NCBI RefSeq assembly: GCF_022698165.1
Contig: NZ_JALDAY010000002.1
Coordinates: 682,001-746,000 of the forward strand
Source of the DNA: Streptomyces cylindrosporus
Lineage (GTDB): Bacteria > Actinomycetota > Actinomycetes > Streptomycetales > Streptomycetaceae
Length of the DNA: 64,000 nucleotides
Direction: 5' to 3'
Position 1 is the first letter of the stretch. Each line of letters starts with the position of its first letter. This document shows positions 8,552-19,122 of this stretch, in pieces. The notes beneath the pieces are model-generated. The model made no database searches and was not told where the DNA came from. It saw nothing but the letters and a program-made list of their open reading frames with translations. The position numbers and the translations under genes are program-made.

Positions 8552-8717
8552 GATCCCGAACCCTAGGAATCCGTAAAGGAGTTGGGAAGAACCGGGGAGG
8601 CAAAGCGTCGACCGTATGCGGTGAGCGGTATGCATCGCGCGACGAACGGTCGCTCCGGGTCGATGAACGGTCAACCATCGCCGTCCGTGCGCGGAGTCTT
8701 GTCGCCTCCACTCCCAT

Positions 8718-8745
8718 ACTGTAGACAATATTCAGTCGACAGAGT
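8718..8745. promoter_or_regulatory. Candidate GntR operator in the MFS/PanE divergent promoter region
   Basis: ACTGTAGACAATATTCAGTC begins at 8718, with GACAGAGT following. The first nine bases repeat the ACTGTAGAC found upstream of the GntR gene. This is the AT-richest stretch of the 261-bp divergent region and lies about 90 bp before the PanE start. Confidence 0.45.
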
Positions 8746-8812
8746 CGGGCCGGCCGGCTCGATGGTCGGCCATCTCCGCGGTATCCCTCGAACCGAACGG
8801 AGCTCCCTCGTC

Positions 8813-9784
8813 ATGAAAGTCGCAGTTCTCGGCGCCGGTGCGATCGGCGCCTACGTCGGTGCCGCGCTCCATCGCGCCGGCGCCGATGTGCATCTCGTCG
8901 CCCGTGGACCGCATCTCGCGGCCATGAGGCAGCACGGAGTACGGGTGCTGAGCCCGCGCGGCGACTTCACCGCGCGCGCCCACGCCACCGACGACCCGGC
9001 CGAGATCGGCCCGGTCGACTATGTCTTCCTCGGTCTGAAGGCCAACTCGTACGCGGCGTGCGGGCCGCTGATCGAGCCCCTGCTGCACGACACCACGGCG
9101 GTGGTCGCCGCCCAGAACGGCATCCCGTGGTGGTACTTCCACCGGCACGGCGGCCCCCACGACGGCCACCGCGTCGAGAGCGTGGACCCGGACGGCGCGG
9201 TCAGTGCGGTGCTCGCGCCCGAACGGGCCGTCGGCTGTGTCGTCTACGCGGCAACCGAGCTTGCGGGCCCGGGAGTTGTACGACACCTCGAAGGCACCCG
9301 GTTCTCGATCGGCGAGCCCGACCGCAGCGTCTCGAAGCGCTGTCTGAGCTTCAGCGAGGCCATGGTCGCCGGTGGCCTGAAGTGCCCCGTCGAGCCGGAT
9401 CTGCGCAACGACATCTGGCTCAAGCTGCTCGGCAACATCTCGTTCAACCCGATCAGCGCGCTGGCCCGCGCCACCATGCGGCAGATGTGCCTGCACGGCG
9501 GCACCCGCAAGGTCATCGAGACCATGATGGCCGAGACGCTCGCGGTCGCCGAGGCCCTGGGCTGCGAGGTCGGCGTCTCCATCGAACGCCGACTGGCCGG
9601 CGCCGAGAAGGTCGGCGACCACCGCACCTCCACGCTCCAGGACCTGGAGCGCGGCAAGCCGCTCGAACTCGACGTACTCCTCGCGGCCGTCGTCGAGTTG
9701 GCGGAGATCACCGGCGTGGAGGTGCCCACCCTGCGCACCGTGCACGCCATCTCGGACCTGCTCGCGCTGAGGAGCGCCGCATGA
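8813..9784 (+). CDS. 2-dehydropantoate 2-reductase family protein (PanE/ApbA-like)
   Basis: 323 residues. It has an N-terminal Rossmann fold with GAGAIGAYVGAALHRAGADVHLVAR and a C-terminal helical domain with the family motif WLKLLGNISFNPISALARAT (the catalytic lysine of KetoPantoate reductases falls here). The family reduces ketopantoate with NADPH, but many paralogues act on other 2-keto acids. Its position as first gene of the formate dehydrogenase operon, with its TGA overlapping the next ATG (ATGA, 9781-9784), argues for a catabolic job, perhaps on a C2-C4 keto acid, not for pantothenate synthesis. ATG 8813 directly begins the nucleotide-binding strand. Confidence 0.88.
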   Translation: MKVAVLGAGAIGAYVGAALHRAGADVHLVARGPHLAAMRQHGVRVLSPRGDFTARAHATDDPAEIGPVDYVFLGLKANSYAACGPLIEPLLHDTTAVVAAQNGIPWWYFHRHGGPHDGHRVESVDPDGAVSAVLAPERAVGCVVYAATELAGPGVVRHLEGTRFSIGEPDRSVSKRCLSFSEAMVAGGLKCPVEPDLRNDIWLKLLGNISFNPISALARATMRQMCLHGGTRKVIETMMAETLAVAEALGCEVGVSIERRLAGAEKVGDHRTSTLQDLERGKPLELDVLLAAVVELAEITGVEVPTLRTVHAISDLLALRSAA

Positions 9785-11700
9785 GGAAACGCGAACCGAA
9801 GACCTACACCCGCCTCACCCACCCGCTGGTCCGCGACTCCCGCGACGAGCCCTTCCGGCAGGCGAGTTGGGAGGAGGCCCTGGACCGGGCGGCCCGCGGC
9901 CTGGAGCGCAACCGGGGCGCCTTCGGCATGTTCTCCTGCGCCCGCGCCACGAACGAGATGAACTACGTGGCGCAGAAGTTCGCGCGGGTCGTCATGGGCA
10001 CCAACAACGTCGACTCCTGCAACCGGACCTGCCACGCCCCGAGCGTCGCCGGGCTCTCCGCCGCCTTCGGCTCCGGCGGCGGGACCTCCTCGTACGAGGA
10101 GATCGAGCACACCGACGTCATCGTGATGTGGGGCTCCAACGCCCGCTTCGCGCACCCGATCTTCTTCCAGCACGTACTGAAGGGCATCCGGAACGGCGCG
10201 CGGATGTACGCCGTCGACCCACGGCGGACGAGCACCGCCGAGTGGGCGGAGAGCTGGCTAGGCCTGAACGTCGGCACGGACATCCCGATGGCGCACGCGA
10301 TCGGGCGCGAGATCATCCACGCGGGCCTGGCCAACGAGGCGTTCATCGAGCGGGCGACGAGCGGCTTCGAGGAGTACCGGAAGCTCGTCGAGCCCTGGAC
10401 GCTGTCCCTCGCGGAGAAGGTGACGGGCGTACCAGCCCGCGCCATAAGGGAGTTGGCGCACGCCTACGCCCGCGCCGAGCGCGCCCAGCTGTGCTGGACC
10501 CTCGGCATCACCGAGCACCACAACGGCACCGACAACGTCCGCGCGCTCATCAACCTCTCCCTGCTGACCGGACACGTCGGCCGGTACGGCTCCGGACTCC
10601 AGCCCCTGCGCGGCCAGAACAACGTGCAGGGCGGCGGTGACATGGGCGCCATCCCCAACCGCCTCCCGGGCTTCCAGGACATCCTCGACCCGGACACCCG
10701 GCTGAAGTTCGAGTCGGCCTGGGACACCGTGATCCAGCCGCACTACGGCCTGAACCTCACCGAGATGTTCGAGGCGATGGAGGAGGGCACGCTCAAGGCC
10801 GTCTACTGCATCGGCGAGAACCCGGCACAGTCGGAGGCCGACAGCGAGCAGGCGGTACGGCGGATGCGCGAGCTGGACTTCCTGGTCGTGCAGGACATCT
10901 TCCTCACGAAGACGGCCGAGCTGGCGGACGTGATCCTGCCCGCGACCGCCGGCTGGGCGGAGACGGAGGGCACGACCACCAACAGCGAGCGGCGAGTTCA
11001 GCGCGTCCGGCGCGCGGTCACCCCGCCCGGCGAGGCACGCGAGGACATCGACATCATCTGCGAGCTCGCCGCGCGCCTGGGCCACGACTGGAAGTACGCC
11101 GACTCGGAGGCGGTCTGGAACGAGCTGCGCTCGGTCTCGCCGGACCACTACGGGATGACGTACCGGCGCCTGGAGGAGCATCAGGGCATCCAGTGGCCGT
11201 GCCCGAGCACCGAGGAGCTCGAACCGACGTATCTGCACGGCCGGTTGTGGGAGAAGGACCCGGCGAGGCGGGGCAGGCCTGCTCCCTTCGGGATCGTGCA
11301 GCACGATCCGCCGGTCGACCTCACCGACGACCGGTACCCGATCCGGCTGACCACCGGTCGGCGGCTCGACTCCTACAACACCGGTGTGCAGAGCGGCGGT
11401 TACGCCTCCCCGCTGCGGCGCGGCGAGTACGTCGAGCTGTGTCCGGAGGACGCAGAGCGGTACGGGGTGGTGGTCGGCGAGGAGGTGCTGGTGTCCTCGC
11501 GGCGGGGCTCGGTGGTGGCGCCGGTGTGGATCGACACCGCGCTGCGGCCCGGGCTCGCCTTCATGACCATGCACTTTCCCGACGAGGTGGACACCAACCA
11601 GCTGACGATCGAGGCGAATTGCCCGATCGCGGGGACGGCGGAGTTCAAGGCGTCGGCGATCCGGATCGAGAAGCTCCCGGTTGCGACCATCGTGAGGTGA
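9781..11700 (+). CDS. Formate dehydrogenase catalytic subunit, molybdopterin domain only (split FdhA/FdsA)
   Basis: 639 residues. A molybdopterin oxidoreductase core is followed by a C-terminal molydopterin dinucleotide-binding domain (about 515-630, TTGRRLDSYNTGVQ and ANCPIAGTAEFKASA). The metal-site motif VDSCNRTCHAPSVAG places Cys84 and His85 where E. coli FdhF has Sec140-His141, so this is a Cys-type formate dehydrogenase. Unusually, the protein starts at RLTHPLVR and lacks the N-terminal Fe4S4 segment normally fused to it; that segment (C237, C240, C244, C272) is the C-terminus of the protein encoded at 13519-14379. Predicted reaction: formate + NAD = CO2 + NADH, together with the NuoEF-like subunit. 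Cytoplasmic, with no twin-arginine signal. Confidence 0.92.
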   Translation: MRKREPKTYTRLTHPLVRDSRDEPFRQASWEEALDRAARGLERNRGAFGMFSCARATNEMNYVAQKFARVVMGTNNVDSCNRTCHAPSVAGLSAAFGSGGGTSSYEEIEHTDVIVMWGSNARFAHPIFFQHVLKGIRNGARMYAVDPRRTSTAEWAESWLGLNVGTDIPMAHAIGREIIHAGLANEAFIERATSGFEEYRKLVEPWTLSLAEKVTGVPARAIRELAHAYARAERAQLCWTLGITEHHNGTDNVRALINLSLLTGHVGRYGSGLQPLRGQNNVQGGGDMGAIPNRLPGFQDILDPDTRLKFESAWDTVIQPHYGLNLTEMFEAMEEGTLKAVYCIGENPAQSEADSEQAVRRMRELDFLVVQDIFLTKTAELADVILPATAGWAETEGTTTNSERRVQRVRRAVTPPGEAREDIDIICELAARLGHDWKYADSEAVWNELRSVSPDHYGMTYRRLEEHQGIQWPCPSTEELEPTYLHGRLWEKDPARRGRPAPFGIVQHDPPVDLTDDRYPIRLTTGRRLDSYNTGVQSGGYASPLRRGEYVELCPEDAERYGVVVGEEVLVSSRRGSVVAPVWIDTALRPGLAFMTMHFPDEVDTNQLTIEANCPIAGTAEFKASAIRIEKLPVATIVR

Positions 11701-11701
11701 T

Positions 11702-13518
<1,817 letters not shown>

Positions 13519-13522
<4 letters not shown>

Positions 13523-14379
13523 CCGTGACACCGCTGGGGATCCCGCGCCGGCTGCTCGAGTTCACCATCGACGGCCAGGAAGCCAGGGTCCCGGAGGGCT
13601 CGACGATCCTCGACGCGTGCCGGGCGGCCGGGAAGGAGGTGCCGACCCTCTGCGAGGGCGACACGCTCCGGCCGAAGAACGCCTGCCGGGTGTGCGTGGT
13701 CGAGGTGGAGGGGTCCCGGACCCTCGTGCCGGCCTGCTCGCGGAAGGCCGAGCCCGGCATGGTCGTGCACACCGGCACCGAGCGCGCCCGGCACAGCCGC
13801 AAGATCGTACTGGAACTGCTCGCCTCCTCGGTCGACTTGTCGACGACTCCACAAGTCGCCGAATGGATCAAGGAGTACGAGGCGAAGCCGGACCGCTTCG
13901 GCCCGGACGCGGCCCGCCTGAACGAGGAACCCAAGGTCGACAACGATCTGTATGTGCGCGACTACGACAAGTGCATCCTCTGCTACAAATGCGTGGACGC
14001 GTGCGGCGACCAGTGGCAGAACACCTTCGCGATCTCCGTCTCGGGGCGCGGTTTCGACGCCCGGATCGCCGTCGAGCACGACGCCCCGCTGACCGACTCG
14101 GCCTGCGTGTACTGCGGGAACTGCATCGAGGTGTGCCCCACGGGCGCGCTGTCGTTCAAGTCGGAGTTCGACATGCGCGCGGCGGGTACGTGGAACGAGT
14201 CCGAGCAGACCGAGACGACGACCGTGTGCGCGTACTGCGGAGTGGGCTGCAACCTCACCCTGCACGTGCAGGACAATGAGATCGTGAAGGTCACCTCCCC
14301 GCACGACAACCCGGTGACCCACGGCAATCTCTGCATCAAGGGCCGTTTCGGCTACCAGCACGTACAGAACCGGGACTGA
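13519..14379 (+). CDS. Formate dehydrogenase iron-sulfur subunit (detached N-terminus of FdsA)
   Basis: 286 residues holding the complete Fe-S wire: a 2Fe-2S ferredoxin domain (C45, C56, C59, C73), two 4Fe-4S clusters (C152/155/158/162 and C196/199/202/206), and finally the Fe4S4 motif that normally opens the molybdopterin domain (CAYCGVGC at 237-244 plus C272 in [11 protein letters not shown]). It ends at HVQNRD, exactly where a fused FdsA would continue into RLT(H)PL, the sequence that begins the protein at 9781. The catalytic subunit has therefore been cut in two and the halves are encoded in reversed order. ATG 13519 overlaps the upstream TGA. Confidence 0.92.
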
Positions 14380-14386
14380 GGCACAC

Positions 14387-15235
14387 ATGGGACGAGTCAC
14401 GGAACGACGCAAGGTGATCCGGATCCGCGACGGGGCGGTCTCGTCCCGCCCGGACACCCTCGTCGCCGAGGAACCGCTGGAGATCCGGCTCAACGGCAAG
14501 CCCCTCGCGATCACCATGCGCACCCCGGGCGACGACTTCGCGCTGGCCGCGGGCTTCCTGGTCAGCGAGGGCGTGCTGGCCGAGCAGTCGGACCTGCAGA
14601 ACATCGTGTACTGCGCGGGCGCCACCGTCGACGGTTCGAACACGTACAACGTCGTCGACGTGAAGACCGCGCCGGGTGTCAGGATCCCCGACATCACCCT
14701 GGAGCGGAACGTCTACACCACCTCGTCCTGCGGCCTGTGCGGCAAAGCGAGCCTCGACGCGGTGCGTACGACGGCCCGCTGGCCGATAGCCGACACTCCC
14801 CCGGTCCGGGTCGAGCCCGAACTGCTCGCGAGCCTCCCCGACCGGCTGCGCGCGGCCCAGCGGGTGTTCGACCGGACCGGGGGTCTGCACGCGGCGGCCC
14901 TGTTCACCGAGGACGGCGAGCTCCTCGACATCCGGGAGGACGTGGGCCGCCACAACGCCGTCGACAAGCTGGTGGGCCGCGCCCTGCAGAGCGGCGGCCT
15001 GCCGCTGTCCCGCACGATCCTCCTCGTCTCGGGCCGGGCCTCCTTCGAGCTGGCACAGAAGGCGGTCATGGCGGGCATCCCGGTCCTGGCGGCGGTCTCG
15101 GCCCCCTCCTCCCTGGCGGTGGACCTGGCCGCGGAGACGGGCCTGACGCTGGTGGGCTTCCTGCGGGGCAGCTCCATGAACGTGTACGCGGGCGAGGACC
15201 GCGTCGCCCTGCGGACCGCGGCCGCCCAGGGCTGA
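14387..15235 (+). CDS. fdhD: Formate dehydrogenase accessory sulfurtransferase FdhD
   Basis: 282 residues, full length. It shows [18 protein letters not shown] near the N-terminus, the sulfur-carrying loop SSCGLCG (C115 and C118), [14 protein letters not shown] and [12 protein letters not shown]. FdhD transfers sulfur from a cysteine desulfurase to the molybdenum cofactor, forming the Mo=S ligand needed for formate dehydrogenase activity. It starts 7 bp after the iron-sulfur subunit gene and closes the operon. Its presence supports a true formate dehydrogenase and not another molybdopterin enzyme. Confidence 0.95.
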   Translation: MGRVTERRKVIRIRDGAVSSRPDTLVAEEPLEIRLNGKPLAITMRTPGDDFALAAGFLVSEGVLAEQSDLQNIVYCAGATVDGSNTYNVVDVKTAPGVRIPDITLERNVYTTSSCGLCGKASLDAVRTTARWPIADTPPVRVEPELLASLPDRLRAAQRVFDRTGGLHAAALFTEDGELLDIREDVGRHNAVDKLVGRALQSGGLPLSRTILLVSGRASFELAQKAVMAGIPVLAAVSAPSSLAVDLAAETGLTLVGFLRGSSMNVYAGEDRVALRTAAAQG

Positions 15236-15255
15236 CCGGCTCCCCGCGGCACGGC

Positions 15256-15305
15256 GGCGGGACCCCGACCGGCGGGGAGCGCCCCCTGCGCCGCGGGGTC
15301 CCGCC
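15256..15305. terminator. Bidirectional terminator between fdhD and LysR gene
   Basis: GGCGGGACCCC (15256-15266) pairs perfectly with GGGGTCCCGCC (15295-15305). The loop is GC-rich and can fold further. It lies between two convergent genes and touches the LysR stop codon. Confidence 0.65.
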
Positions 15306-16115
15306 TCAGCCGCCCGCAGCCGCCACGAACGCCTCGACCAGTCGCGAGTGCCGGCCCGCGTCCCAGGCGAGCAGTACCGCACCGGGCTCGGCGTCCACGA
15401 CGGGCACGTAGGTGATGTCCGGGCGGGAGTACTGCTCGGCGACCGACACCGGTACCAGCGTGATGCCGGTGCCGGCGGCCACGCGCTCGAACTTCTCCTC
15501 GACCGTGCGGATCGGCACGTCGTCCGGCCGGGGATCGACGTAGCGCAGCCAGGTCTCACCGTCCAGGTCCGCACGGCGCAGCTCCTGCTTGCCCGCGAGC
15601 CGGTGCTCGGCGGGGAGCATGGCCACCATGTCCTCGGTGTACTGGGGCAGCAGCCGCAGACCCTGCTCGCGGATCGGGCGCCGTACGTACGCCAGGTCGA
15701 CGGTGCCGTCGAGGATCAGCTGCTCCTGGTCGTCCCACTCGACCCGGCGTGCCCGCACGTCGACGTCGGGATGCGCGGCGCCGAAGGCGCGCAGGGCGTG
15801 CGTGACGACGACCCCGGCCCGGAAGCCGACGACGAAGCGGCGCCGACCACGGGCGGCGGCCCGCACCCGGCGCCGGGCGGCGTCCGCCGAGGCGAGCAAC
15901 TGACGGGAGTCGTCGAGGAGTTGCCCGCCCGCGGTCGTCAACGTCACGCCGTGGCTGTCGCGTACGAACAGCTCCGCGCCCAAGTCCTTCTCCAGCGCCC
16001 GGATCTGACGGCTCAGCACCGGCTGCGCGATGTGCAGCCGCTCGGCCGCCCGCCCGAAGTGCAGTTGCTCGGCGACCGCGACGAAGTAGCGCACTTTCCG
16101 CAGGTCCAGGTCCAT
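15306..16115 (-). CDS. LysR family transcriptional regulator
   Basis: 269 residues. The N-terminal HTH DLRKVRYFVAVAEQLHFGRAAERLHIAQPVLSRQIRALEKDLG is textbook LysR. The effector domain (about 90-265) is of the periplasmic-binding fold, with DVDVRARRVEWDDQEQLILDGTVDLAYVR. It is divergent from the SDR gene, with 128 bp between starts, the usual LysR arrangement with its target, so it may control that oxidoreductase. The effector is unknown. Confidence 0.9.
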   Translation of the reverse strand: MDLDLRKVRYFVAVAEQLHFGRAAERLHIAQPVLSRQIRALEKDLGAELFVRDSHGVTLTTAGGQLLDDSRQLLASADAARRRVRAAARGRRRFVVGFRAGVVVTHALRAFGAAHPDVDVRARRVEWDDQEQLILDGTVDLAYVRRPIREQGLRLLPQYTEDMVAMLPAEHRLAGKQELRRADLDGETWLRYVDPRPDDVPIRTVEEKFERVAAGTGITLVPVSVAEQYSRPDITYVPVVDAEPGAVLLAWDAGRHSRLVEAFVAAAGG

Positions 16116-16243
16116 GGCCGCCCCTTCCGTCGGCGATGCCTTCAGGGTATCGCCGACGCCCGAAGAGGTCTTGGACGGCAGCGCGGGGGCGGCCGCAGGC
16201 TGGACGGCGTCGAACAGTGCAAAGTGGAGGAAGGGAGCACGGC

Positions 16244-16963
16244 ATGAGCCTGCGAGGACAGCGGATCGTCGTCATCGGCGGTACGGCGGGGCTCGGACTG
16301 GCGGTGGCGGAGGCGGCGGCCGGTGAGGGCGCCGAGGTGGTGGTCGCCTCGCGCCGGCAGGAGAGCGTGGCCGCGGCGCTGAAGCGGCTGCCGGACGGCG
16401 CCGAGGGGCACGTCCTGGACGCGACCGACGAGGAGGCGGTACGGGCCTTCTTCGAGCGGGTCGGCGCCTTCGACCACCTCGTGTACACCGCCGGCGACTC
16501 CATCCTGCTGGGCGGCCTCGCCGAGTCGGACCTCGTCCGCGCCCGGGGCTTCCTGGACACGCGGCTGTGGGGCGCGTACACGGCCGTCAAGCACGGCGCC
16601 CCGGCGATCCGGCCGGGCGGCTCGGTCGTGCTGACCACCGGCACCGCGGGCCGCCGCCCGATGCCGGGCACGACCGTCGCGGCGAGCCTGTGCGGGGCGA
16701 TGGAGTCGCTCACCCGTGCGCTCGCCCTGGAGCTGGCGCCCGTCCGCGTGAACGTCGTGTCGCCCGGCGTGGTCCGCACCGACCTGTGGCGGGACCTGCC
16801 CGAGGCCGAGCGCGAGGGCCTGTACGCCTCGACCGCCGGCTCGCTTCCCGTGGGCAGGGTGGGCGAGCCGGCGGACGTCGCCGAGGCGTACCTCTATCTG
16901 ATGCGCGGCGGCTACAGCACGGGCTCGGTCGTGGTGGTGGACGGCGGGGGCACGCTGGTGTGA
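16244..16963 (+). CDS. SDR-fold protein lacking the catalytic Tyr-Lys pair
   Basis: 239 residues. It has a classical short-chain dehydrogenase fold: nucleotide loop GGTAGLGLAVAEAAA (12-26), acidic turn VLDATDEEAV, and the NAG equivalent YTAGD. The C-terminal part runs ESLTRALALELAPVRVNVVSPGVVRTDLW. At the active site, where YxxxK should stand, the sequence reads A146-A-S-L-C150, so both catalytic residues are missing. It may be a nucleotide-binding non-enzymatic homologue or use a different mechanism. From memory, similar divergent SDRs occur in other actinobacteria. ATG 16244 has GGAGGAAGGGAG upstream. It lies divergent from a LysR gene and converges on the isochorismatase-like gene 3 bp away. 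Confidence 0.85.
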   Translation: MSLRGQRIVVIGGTAGLGLAVAEAAAGEGAEVVVASRRQESVAAALKRLPDGAEGHVLDATDEEAVRAFFERVGAFDHLVYTAGDSILLGGLAESDLVRARGFLDTRLWGAYTAVKHGAPAIRPGGSVVLTTGTAGRRPMPGTTVAASLCGAMESLTRALALELAPVRVNVVSPGVVRTDLWRDLPEAEREGLYASTAGSLPVGRVGEPADVAEAYLYLMRGGYSTGSVVVVDGGGTLV

Positions 16964-16966
16964 GGT

Positions 16967-17491
16967 TCAGGCCACGAACCTCACCTCGGCCGCCGTCACC
17001 ACGGTCCCCAGCCGCGGGAAGTCCAGCCGTACCGACGCGTCGTGCTCGGCGGCCGTGAACGCGGCCATGGCGTCCTCGACGAAGACCAGGTCGTAGCCGA
17101 GGTCGCCGGCGGCGCGGGCGGTGGACTCGACGCCGAGGTTGGTGGCGATGCCGCCGAACACGAGGGTGCGCACGCCCCGTTCGCGCAGCCGCTCGTCCAG
17201 GTCCGTGCCCTGGAAGGCGCCGATCGTCCGCTTCACGACCTCCAGGTCGCCGTCCCGGGCCAGGCCGGCCACCAGTCCGCTGCCGGGCGGCTGTTCCGGG
17301 ACGCCGGGCCGCTCCACCCGGACGAGCGCGACGGGCGCGCCGGCCGCCCGGAAGGCGGTCGCCAACTCCTCGGCGGTGGACAGTACTTCGGTGCCTTTGC
17401 GGGGTTCCAGGGGCAGCGCGACGATCCGGTCCATCAGATCGACGAGGACGAGGGCGCTGCGCGCGGGATCGAGGGCGAGGGGTGCGGTCAT
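16967..17491 (-). CDS. Isochorismatase-fold hydrolase-like protein without the nucleophilic Cys
   Basis: 174 residues, the normal single-domain length. The Asp of the triad is in VLVDLMD (D18) and the Lys in VVKRTIGAF (K87). The third position, normally Cys in a TNxCVxxT motif, is glycine here (IATNLGVESTARAA, G120). Homologues with this Gly exist, and their activity is unclear. The substrate is unknown. It is read from ATG 17491, 32 bp upstream of which the MarR gene ends, on the same strand, so the MarR regulator and this gene may be co-transcribed. Confidence 0.85.
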   Translation of the reverse strand: MTAPLALDPARSALVLVDLMDRIVALPLEPRKGTEVLSTAEELATAFRAAGAPVALVRVERPGVPEQPPGSGLVAGLARDGDLEVVKRTIGAFQGTDLDERLRERGVRTLVFGGIATNLGVESTARAAGDLGYDLVFVEDAMAAFTAAEHDASVRLDFPRLGTVVTAAEVRFVA

Positions 17492-17523
17492 GACGGAACG
17501 TTATCCGTCGTCAGCCCTCCGTA

Positions 17524-17967
17524 TCAGCCTTCCGTGCCGGAAATCCGGATCAACAGGCCCATGAACCGGTCGCGTTCGGCCGCCGAGAGCGGGGCGAGCA
17601 GCTCGTCGTTGGCCGCGCGGGCCGCCTTCTCGCAGCGCCTCAGCAGCCGCGCGCCCTCCTCGGTGAGGGACACGGCGTTCTTGCGGCGGTCCCTGGGGTC
17701 CGGCTCGCGCACGACGAGGCCCGCGGGCTGCAGGTCGTTGAGGACGCCGACGAGGTCCTTCGGGTCGAGCCGCACGCTCCGGCCGAGGTCGGCCTGGGCG
17801 ACGGGCGCGAGGTCGCGTACGGCGGACAGGACCACGTGGTGCCACATCTTCAGCCCCTCCGCGGCCAGCGCCTCGGCGACCAGGGCGCGGCCACGGGCGG
17901 CGGCGCGGCCGAGCAGCCAGCTGGGGAGCGAGCGGATGGCGGCGAGGGGGGCTCCGGCTTCGGACAT
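17524..17967 (-). CDS. MarR family transcriptional regulator
   Basis: 147 residues. A winged HTH is embedded in a helical dimer: LAPVAQADLGRSVRLDPKDLVGVLNDLQPAGLVVREPDPRDRRKNAVSLTEEGARLL contains the recognition helix and the DxRD wing diagnostic of MarR. It is divergent from a quinone-oxidoreductase-like gene, and the 82-bp gap holds two palindromic sites (17989-18005, 18018-18034). It most likely represses that gene and itself in response to a phenolic or electrophilic ligand, as is usual for the family. Confidence 0.92.
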   Translation of the reverse strand: MSEAGAPLAAIRSLPSWLLGRAAARGRALVAEALAAEGLKMWHHVVLSAVRDLAPVAQADLGRSVRLDPKDLVGVLNDLQPAGLVVREPDPRDRRKNAVSLTEEGARLLRRCEKAARAANDELLAPLSAAERDRFMGLLIRISGTEG

Positions 17968-17988
17968 GGGGACACCCTACCGAGAATT

Positions 17989-18005
17989 CATTGGACTTCC
18001 CAACG
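17989..18005. promoter_or_regulatory. Candidate MarR operator 1
   Basis: CATTGGACTTCCCAACG is an imperfect 17-bp inverted repeat (TTGG/CCAA core). It shares 13 of 17 positions with operator 2 and lies 22 bp upstream of the MarR start. Confidence 0.6.
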
Positions 18006-18017
18006 ACTTCACCATAC

Positions 18018-18034
18018 CGTTGGGACTCCCAACG
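18018..18034. promoter_or_regulatory. Candidate MarR operator 2
   Basis: CGTTGGGACTCCCAACG is a perfect inverted repeat with 8-bp arms and a single central base. Its centre is 29 bp from that of operator 1. It ends 15 bp before the start codon of the oxidoreductase gene, so binding would block its promoter or translation initiation region. Confidence 0.75.
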
Positions 18035-18049
18035 ATTTCTGGAGGTGCG

Positions 18050-18967
18050 ATGCGCCGCGTCCGCTACGAGTCCACCGGTGGCCCGCTGTTCCTGGAGGAG
18101 GCCCCGGTTCCGGAGCCCGGCCCCGGCGAGCTGCTCGTCCGCTGCGAGGCCGTCGGCGTCACGCTCCCCGTCGTCCGCAAGGTCACCGAGGCGGCCGAGC
18201 CGATCCCGCTGGGCGGGGAGGTCGCGGGGGAGGTGGTCGCGGTCGGCGAGGGCGTCCGCCGCTTCCGCACGGGCGAGCGGGTGACCGGGCTGTGCTTCGG
18301 GCACGGTTACGCCGACTTCGCGCTCCTGCACGAGGCGATGGCCTCCCCGGTCCCGGACGCCGCCTCGGCCGTCGACGCGGTCGCCCTCGTGCGCAGTGGA
18401 CTGGTCGCCCTCGGCGCTCTGGAGGCCGCGCGCCCAGAGCCGGGCGAGGCTGCGCTGGTCACGGCCGCGGCGAGCGGGGTCGGCCACCTGGCGGTGCAGT
18501 TGGCGCGACTGCGGGGCGCGAGCCGGGTCGTGGGGGCCGTGTCCGACCCGGGCAAGGCCGACTTCGTGCGCTCGCTCGGCGCCGACGAGGTGATCGCCTA
18601 CCCCGACGAGAGCTGGGGCGAGCCCGTCGACTACGCCCTCGACGCGGTGGGCGGCGAGCTGCTCACCCCGGCGATCGGCGCGCTCGCGCCCGGCGGGCGG
18701 CTGGTGGCGTACAGCTCCGGCGGCGGGACGATACGGGCGTACGACCTGCTCGTGGGCGGCAGGTCGGTGATCGGCTTCCAGATGGCGCGGATCGCGCGGG
18801 GCAGGCCCGAGTTGTACGAGCGGTGGCGGCGGGAGCTGTGGCGGCTGTTCGGGGAGGGTGCGCTGAGGCCGGCCGTGCACGGGGAGTTCGCGCTGGCGGA
18901 CGCGGCGCGGGCGCATGCGGTGATCGAGTCGCGGAGCAATCGGGGCAAGGTGGTGCTCCGGCCCTGA
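18050..18967 (+). CDS. Zinc-free quinone oxidoreductase / medium-chain dehydrogenase family protein
   Basis: 305 residues. It has a GroES-like N-terminal domain (PGPGELLVRCEAVGVTLPVVRK, GGEVAGEVVAVGEGV) and a Rossmann domain with AAASGVGHLAVQLARLRGASRVVGAVSDPGKADFVRSLGADEVIAY. No zinc-binding cysteines are present, which points to the NADPH:quinone oxidoreductase branch. ATG 18050 follows GGAGGTGCG. It is divergent from the MarR gene, with two palindromes in between, so a MarR-controlled response to quinones or electrophiles is likely. Confidence 0.88.
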   Translation: MRRVRYESTGGPLFLEEAPVPEPGPGELLVRCEAVGVTLPVVRKVTEAAEPIPLGGEVAGEVVAVGEGVRRFRTGERVTGLCFGHGYADFALLHEAMASPVPDAASAVDAVALVRSGLVALGALEAARPEPGEAALVTAAASGVGHLAVQLARLRGASRVVGAVSDPGKADFVRSLGADEVIAYPDESWGEPVDYALDAVGGELLTPAIGALAPGGRLVAYSSGGGTIRAYDLLVGGRSVIGFQMARIARGRPELYERWRRELWRLFGEGALRPAVHGEFALADAARAHAVIESRSNRGKVVLRP

Positions 18968-18980
18968 AAACTGCATTTAT

Positions 18981-18996
18981 GCGTCAGTCCTGACGC
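18981..18996. terminator. Short perfect inverted repeat after the oxidoreductase gene
   Basis: GCGTCAGTCCTGACGC has 7-bp arms around two bases, 14 bp past the stop codon. It could be a weak terminator or an operator for the next gene. There is no T-run, as is usual in this genome. Confidence 0.4.
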
Positions 18997-19122
18997 ACCG
19001 TCACCACCCGTCCGGCGTAGTGGTTCACCCTGGCACACCCCGTTGGCAAGTGGCTCGTTACTTGTGGTGAGTTCCACGGGCCGCGTGCCGTGCGGCCCGT
19101 CGTCCAAGTAGGAGGCAGTCAC

